DNA from: Lachnospiraceae bacterium
Lineage (GTDB): Bacteria > Bacillota > Clostridia > Lachnospirales > Lachnospiraceae
DNA length: 6,148 bases
NCBI GenBank assembly: GCA_017651385.1
Contig: JAGCCY010000286.1
Span: forward strand, 1 to 6,148
Direction: 5' to 3'
Position numbers and translations under genes: made by a program. The notes beneath the pieces are model-generated. The model saw only the letters and a list, made by a program, of their open reading frames with translations. It did no database searches and was not told the origin of the DNA. Shown here in pieces: positions 3,708 through 6,148 of the stretch (position 1 is the stretch's first letter; the number at the start of each line of letters is the position of its first letter).

Positions 3708-5774
3708 ATGAATAATGCAGACAATCTTATCCTTAAGGATATCTATGGGGATTATTTCAAGATAGGCGCAGCCTGCGAGAAGAGAAGCGAGAGATTTAAG
3801 AACAACGAGATCGGAAATCCCGATAAAGAAGCTCTTATCCTTGAACAGTTTTCTTCGATGACATGTGCAAATGAGCTTAAACCCGCCTACAACATGGGTT
3901 ATAACTCGGAGGACGCCAAAGAAGACTATCTTCCGTTTGTGATCAATCCCTTCGCTAAAAATATGCTTGACTGGGCAAAAGAACACGGCATGAAGATGCG
4001 CGGCCATGTGCTCGTATGGCACAGCCAGTGTCCAAAAGAAGCCTTCTGTAAGGGGTATAAGCCCGTTACCATACCTACGGATCCCGAAAAATTAAAAGAA
4101 CACCCGGAGATGAAGCGTTTTGAAAAGCTTGATCCTTCATGCTATGTGGACAGGGATACGATGCTTAAGAGGCTTAAAAGCTACATTTATTCCCTTATGG
4201 AATATATGTACAAGAACGGCTATATGCAGACTCTTTATGCATGGGATGTCGTTAATGAAGCCATAGAGCTTGCCGATAAAACCAAGACCGGTCTTCGTGA
4301 CACATACTGGTATCAGGTGATCGGCGACGATTTTATGTATTGGGCATTTAAATACGCTCATGATGCTGTAGACGAGATGGCGGCAAAGTATGCGGATGTA
4401 TATTCGCTTAAGCCCGATGATACGGATACGATAAAGCCTAAACTTTTCTATAACGACTATAACGAATTTCAGCCTCCGAAGCAGGATGCGATAATAGCGG
4501 CGCTTAAACGCGAAGGCTGCGGCCACGGAAGCATTCTCGGCGAAGATCTTATCGACGGTATAGGAATGCAGGGGCATTTAAGCGACAATAACAACATTGA
4601 AGAATACAAAAAGGCGCTTATAAGATACGGCGAGCTTGTGCGTGAGATCCATATTACGGAGCTTGATGTCAAGTGTACTGCAAGAGGCGTAAACAGGGAA
4701 TATTACCAGGCAGTGTTCTATAAGGCATTTTTCGAGATGCTTCTTGAGGCAAAGAAAAACGGGACCAACATCACTTCCGTGACCTTCTGGGGGCTTACGG
4801 ACGACAATTCCTGGATTCGTGGCGCAGATCCGCTCCTCTTTAAGGGAGATCTTACAAAGAAGCTTTCTTTTGACGCATTATGCTATGCCGTTTCAGGGGA
4901 AAGCCTCGGCGATCCCGCGCCGGTCAAGATCGACCTTTCCGACAGACTCTACGACTTCGAAAGCGATATGCCGGCCGAGGAACTGGGCTTCACGATGAAG
5001 GGTTTCGGAGACTTTGTGATCCAGGAAGAAGTGACTCACAGCGGCAAAAAGGCTATATACAACGAGCACCGCTTCGGCGACTGGTGCGGTGTTGCCTTTG
5101 ATGTTACCGATTTCATAGGACAGACGATAGATGTAAGCGCGTGGGTCAAGAGTAAAGCCGATGAGGTCATCTTAAAGGCCGATGACAACGATACCCGCCC
5201 CGTTATCGGTACGATAGATACAAAAAGCGGTGAATGGGTACACCTTACCGGCAGATATAAGGTTCCGAACGATGTATATTCCATGCAGCTTTTATTTGTC
5301 TCAAAGGACAGTGACGGCCTGAGCATGAGCCCTATATATATCGATGATGTGGAAGTAAAACTTGTGGGACTTTCCGAGAACTTCGAAGAAAAGACCAACA
5401 TTGCAGGTATCCGCGGTGCGGGTCACCTTCCGGTGCTTACCGTGACCGACGAGGTATGCAGAGGCGGAGGCGGTCATTCACTTTTGGTAAGACGTCAGGA
5501 AAAGGACGCTACCGTTAAGTTTGACATATCTTCATATATAGGCATGAAGATCAAGTTTACGGCTTTCGTTAAGACGGGAGATAAGTCTGTAAAAGCGGGT
5601 CTTGACGGTGCGCCGTCAAAAGAACTTGCAAATGTTGCCGCAGGCGGCGACTGGACGGAGGTTTCTTTTGAAACGGACCTTCCGAAAGATCTTAAGGCGG
5701 CGGAAGTCTATATTGAAACGGATGGGAACGCAGATTACTACGTTGATGATATCTTCGTAGCACCTGTGAGATAA
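3708..5774 (+). CDS. GH10 endo-beta-1,4-xylanase with two C-terminal CBM-like modules, no signal peptide
   Basis: Predicted to hydrolyse beta-1,4-xylan or xylo-oligosaccharides with retention of configuration; 688 residues. Seen: a GH10 barrel at about 10-395 with ANELKP (54-59), GHVLVWHSQ (99-107), the acid/base E184 in WDVVNEAI, YNDYNE (248-253), QGH (288-290), the nucleophile E318 in HITELDV, and TFWGLTDDNSW (359-369). All expected catalytic residues are present. Between WHSQ and VDRDTM there is an insertion-like loop of about 30 residues. Two beta-sandwich modules of the CBM4/9/22 type follow: about 413-552 (LYDFES, SGEWVHLTGRYKVP, IYIDDVEV) and about 556-688 (ENFEE, GDWTEVSFET, YYVDDIFV). 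The N terminus enters the barrel directly, with no hydrophobic segment or anchor, so the enzyme is predicted to be cytoplasmic. No convincing sigma-A promoter was found upstream. Subfamily and exact CBM family remain uncertain. Confidence 0.93.
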   Translation: MNNADNLILKDIYGDYFKIGAACEKRSERFKNNEIGNPDKEALILEQFSSMTCANELKPAYNMGYNSEDAKEDYLPFVINPFAKNMLDWAKEHGMKMRGHVLVWHSQCPKEAFCKGYKPVTIPTDPEKLKEHPEMKRFEKLDPSCYVDRDTMLKRLKSYIYSLMEYMYKNGYMQTLYAWDVVNEAIELADKTKTGLRDTYWYQVIGDDFMYWAFKYAHDAVDEMAAKYADVYSLKPDDTDTIKPKLFYNDYNEFQPPKQDAIIAALKREGCGHGSILGEDLIDGIGMQGHLSDNNNIEEYKKALIRYGELVREIHITELDVKCTARGVNREYYQAVFYKAFFEMLLEAKKNGTNITSVTFWGLTDDNSWIRGADPLLFKGDLTKKLSFDALCYAVSGESLGDPAPVKIDLSDRLYDFESDMPAEELGFTMKGFGDFVIQEEVTHSGKKAIYNEHRFGDWCGVAFDVTDFIGQTIDVSAWVKSKADEVILKADDNDTRPVIGTIDTKSGEWVHLTGRYKVPNDVYSMQLLFVSKDSDGLSMSPIYIDDVEVKLVGLSENFEEKTNIAGIRGAGHLPVLTVTDEVCRGGGGHSLLVRRQEKDATVKFDISSYIGMKIKFTAFVKTGDKSVKAGLDGAPSKELANVAAGGDWTEVSFETDLPKDLKAAEVYIETDGNADYYVDDIFVAPVR

Positions 5775-5778
5775 GGAT

Positions 5779-5810
5779 ATATAGTTTTACCAAAATTATG
5801 TAAACCATAT
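5779..5810. repeat. Imperfect inverted repeat between xylanase and nitroreductase genes
   Basis: ATATAGTTTTAC (5779-5790) and GTAAACCATAT (5800-5810) pair with one mismatch and one bulge around a nine-base loop. It is AT-rich with no following T-run, so a weak terminator is unlikely; an operator for the next gene is possible. The 54-base gap holds no other clear signal except the ribosome binding site. Confidence 0.35.
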
Positions 5811-5816
5811 TTAATG

Positions 5817-5822
5817 AGGAGG
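5817..5822 (+). promoter_or_regulatory. Strong ribosome binding site of the nitroreductase gene
   Basis: A perfect AGGAGG lies six bases before the ATG at 5829, supporting that start and high translation. Confidence 0.85.
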
Positions 5823-5828
5823 AAAACT

Positions 5829-6148
5829 ATGAAAGACACATTGGAAGTAATGGAATCAAGAAGCAGCTGTCGCAAGTATACCGACAAGCCTGTACCCAGG
5901 GATGTGATCGAAAAGATCGTAAGAGCGGGCACATATGCCGCTACGGGAATGGGAAAGCAGTCACCGGTCATTTTGGTAGTTGATAATAAGGAACTTCGCG
6001 ACAGACTGTCAAAGATGAACGCAGCTGTCATGAATGCCGACATGGATCCTTTTTACGGAGCACCTCAGGTGATCGTGGTACTTGCCGATAAGAATGTTGC
6101 GACATATGTATACGACGGAAGCCTTGTAATGGGCAATATGATGAATGC
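5829..6148 (+). CDS. Nitroreductase family protein, N-terminal part (3' end outside window)
   Basis: Predicted FMN-dependent NAD(P)H oxidoreductase; 106 codons are visible and the frame is open to the window edge. Seen: VMESRSSCRKYTDKPVP at about 7-23, which matches the family's N-terminal FMN-phosphate-binding 'RRS.R.Y...PV' region (R11, S12, R15). Then come VIEKIVRAGTYAATGMGKQSP (27-46) and FYGAPQVIVVLAD (75-87), the usual 'F..AP..I.V' strand, with YDGSLVMGNMM beginning the helix after it. Known: the family works as homodimers of about 170-220 residues per chain and reduces nitro compounds, quinones or other electron acceptors; true substrates are often unknown. It could share a transcript with the xylanase 54 bases upstream, but an own promoter cannot be excluded. 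No functional link with xylan breakdown is evident. Confidence 0.9.
   Translation, partial: MKDTLEVMESRSSCRKYTDKPVPRDVIEKIVRAGTYAATGMGKQSPVILVVDNKELRDRLSKMNAAVMNADMDPFYGAPQVIVVLADKNVATYVYDGSLVMGNMMN

Noticed and set aside
4137..4577. Minus-strand 146-codon frame inside the xylanase gene
   Set aside because: It is antisense to conserved GH10 catalytic motifs and shows no independent gene signals.
5738..6043. Minus-strand 101-codon frame across the xylanase end and nitroreductase start
   Set aside because: It overlaps two supported plus-strand coding regions and would run antisense through a strong AGGAGG site.

Overview
The window looks like chromosomal DNA of a Gram-positive anaerobe of the Clostridia, most likely a Lachnospiraceae member related to Butyrivibrio. 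The reasons are the SigH-type sigma factor, strong AGGAGG-type ribosome binding sites, AT-rich intergenic DNA with moderate-GC genes, small zinc-ribbon proteins of a type common in that family, and a GH10 xylanase. The genus is inferred from protein style, not from a marker gene.

Layout. (1) Bases 1-1826, plus strand: the 3' end of a SigH-like sigma factor, a 95-residue coiled-coil protein and a PlsC-type acyltransferase carrying a zinc ribbon. The genes are separated by one base each, so they form one translationally linked operon. (2) Bases 1827-2484, minus strand: a hicA-hicB type II toxin-antitoxin pair with a four-base ATGA overlap. It has a TTG start for the toxin, a good promoter, and a near-perfect palindrome over the -35 box that is a plausible HicB operator. 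Its 3' end abuts the acyltransferase stop with no gap. (3) Bases 2485-2702: intergenic DNA with small hairpins and no convincing gene. (4) Bases 2703-3594, minus strand: a complete single-gene unit made of promoter, ribosome binding site, gene and intrinsic terminator. The gene encodes a zinc-ribbon, single-membrane-segment protein with an acidic, aromatic repeat tail. (5) Bases 3695-5774, plus strand: a three-module GH10 xylanase (catalytic domain plus two C-terminal carbohydrate-binding-like modules) with no signal peptide. (6) Bases 5817-6148, plus strand: the 5' end of a nitroreductase-family gene that runs off the window.

Functional picture. The first operon joins a transcription factor to a membrane-lipid enzyme. 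The hicAB pair is a self-contained accessory module. The xylanase, lacking an export signal, most likely acts on xylo-oligosaccharides after uptake, although its binding modules fit that role poorly. Nothing here is a clear multi-gene undescribed system. The items most worth a second look are the non-exported xylanase with binding modules, the membrane protein with the Asp/Trp/Ser/Tyr tail, the acyltransferase-zinc ribbon fusion, and the hicAB promoter/operator with an extremely short predicted leader.
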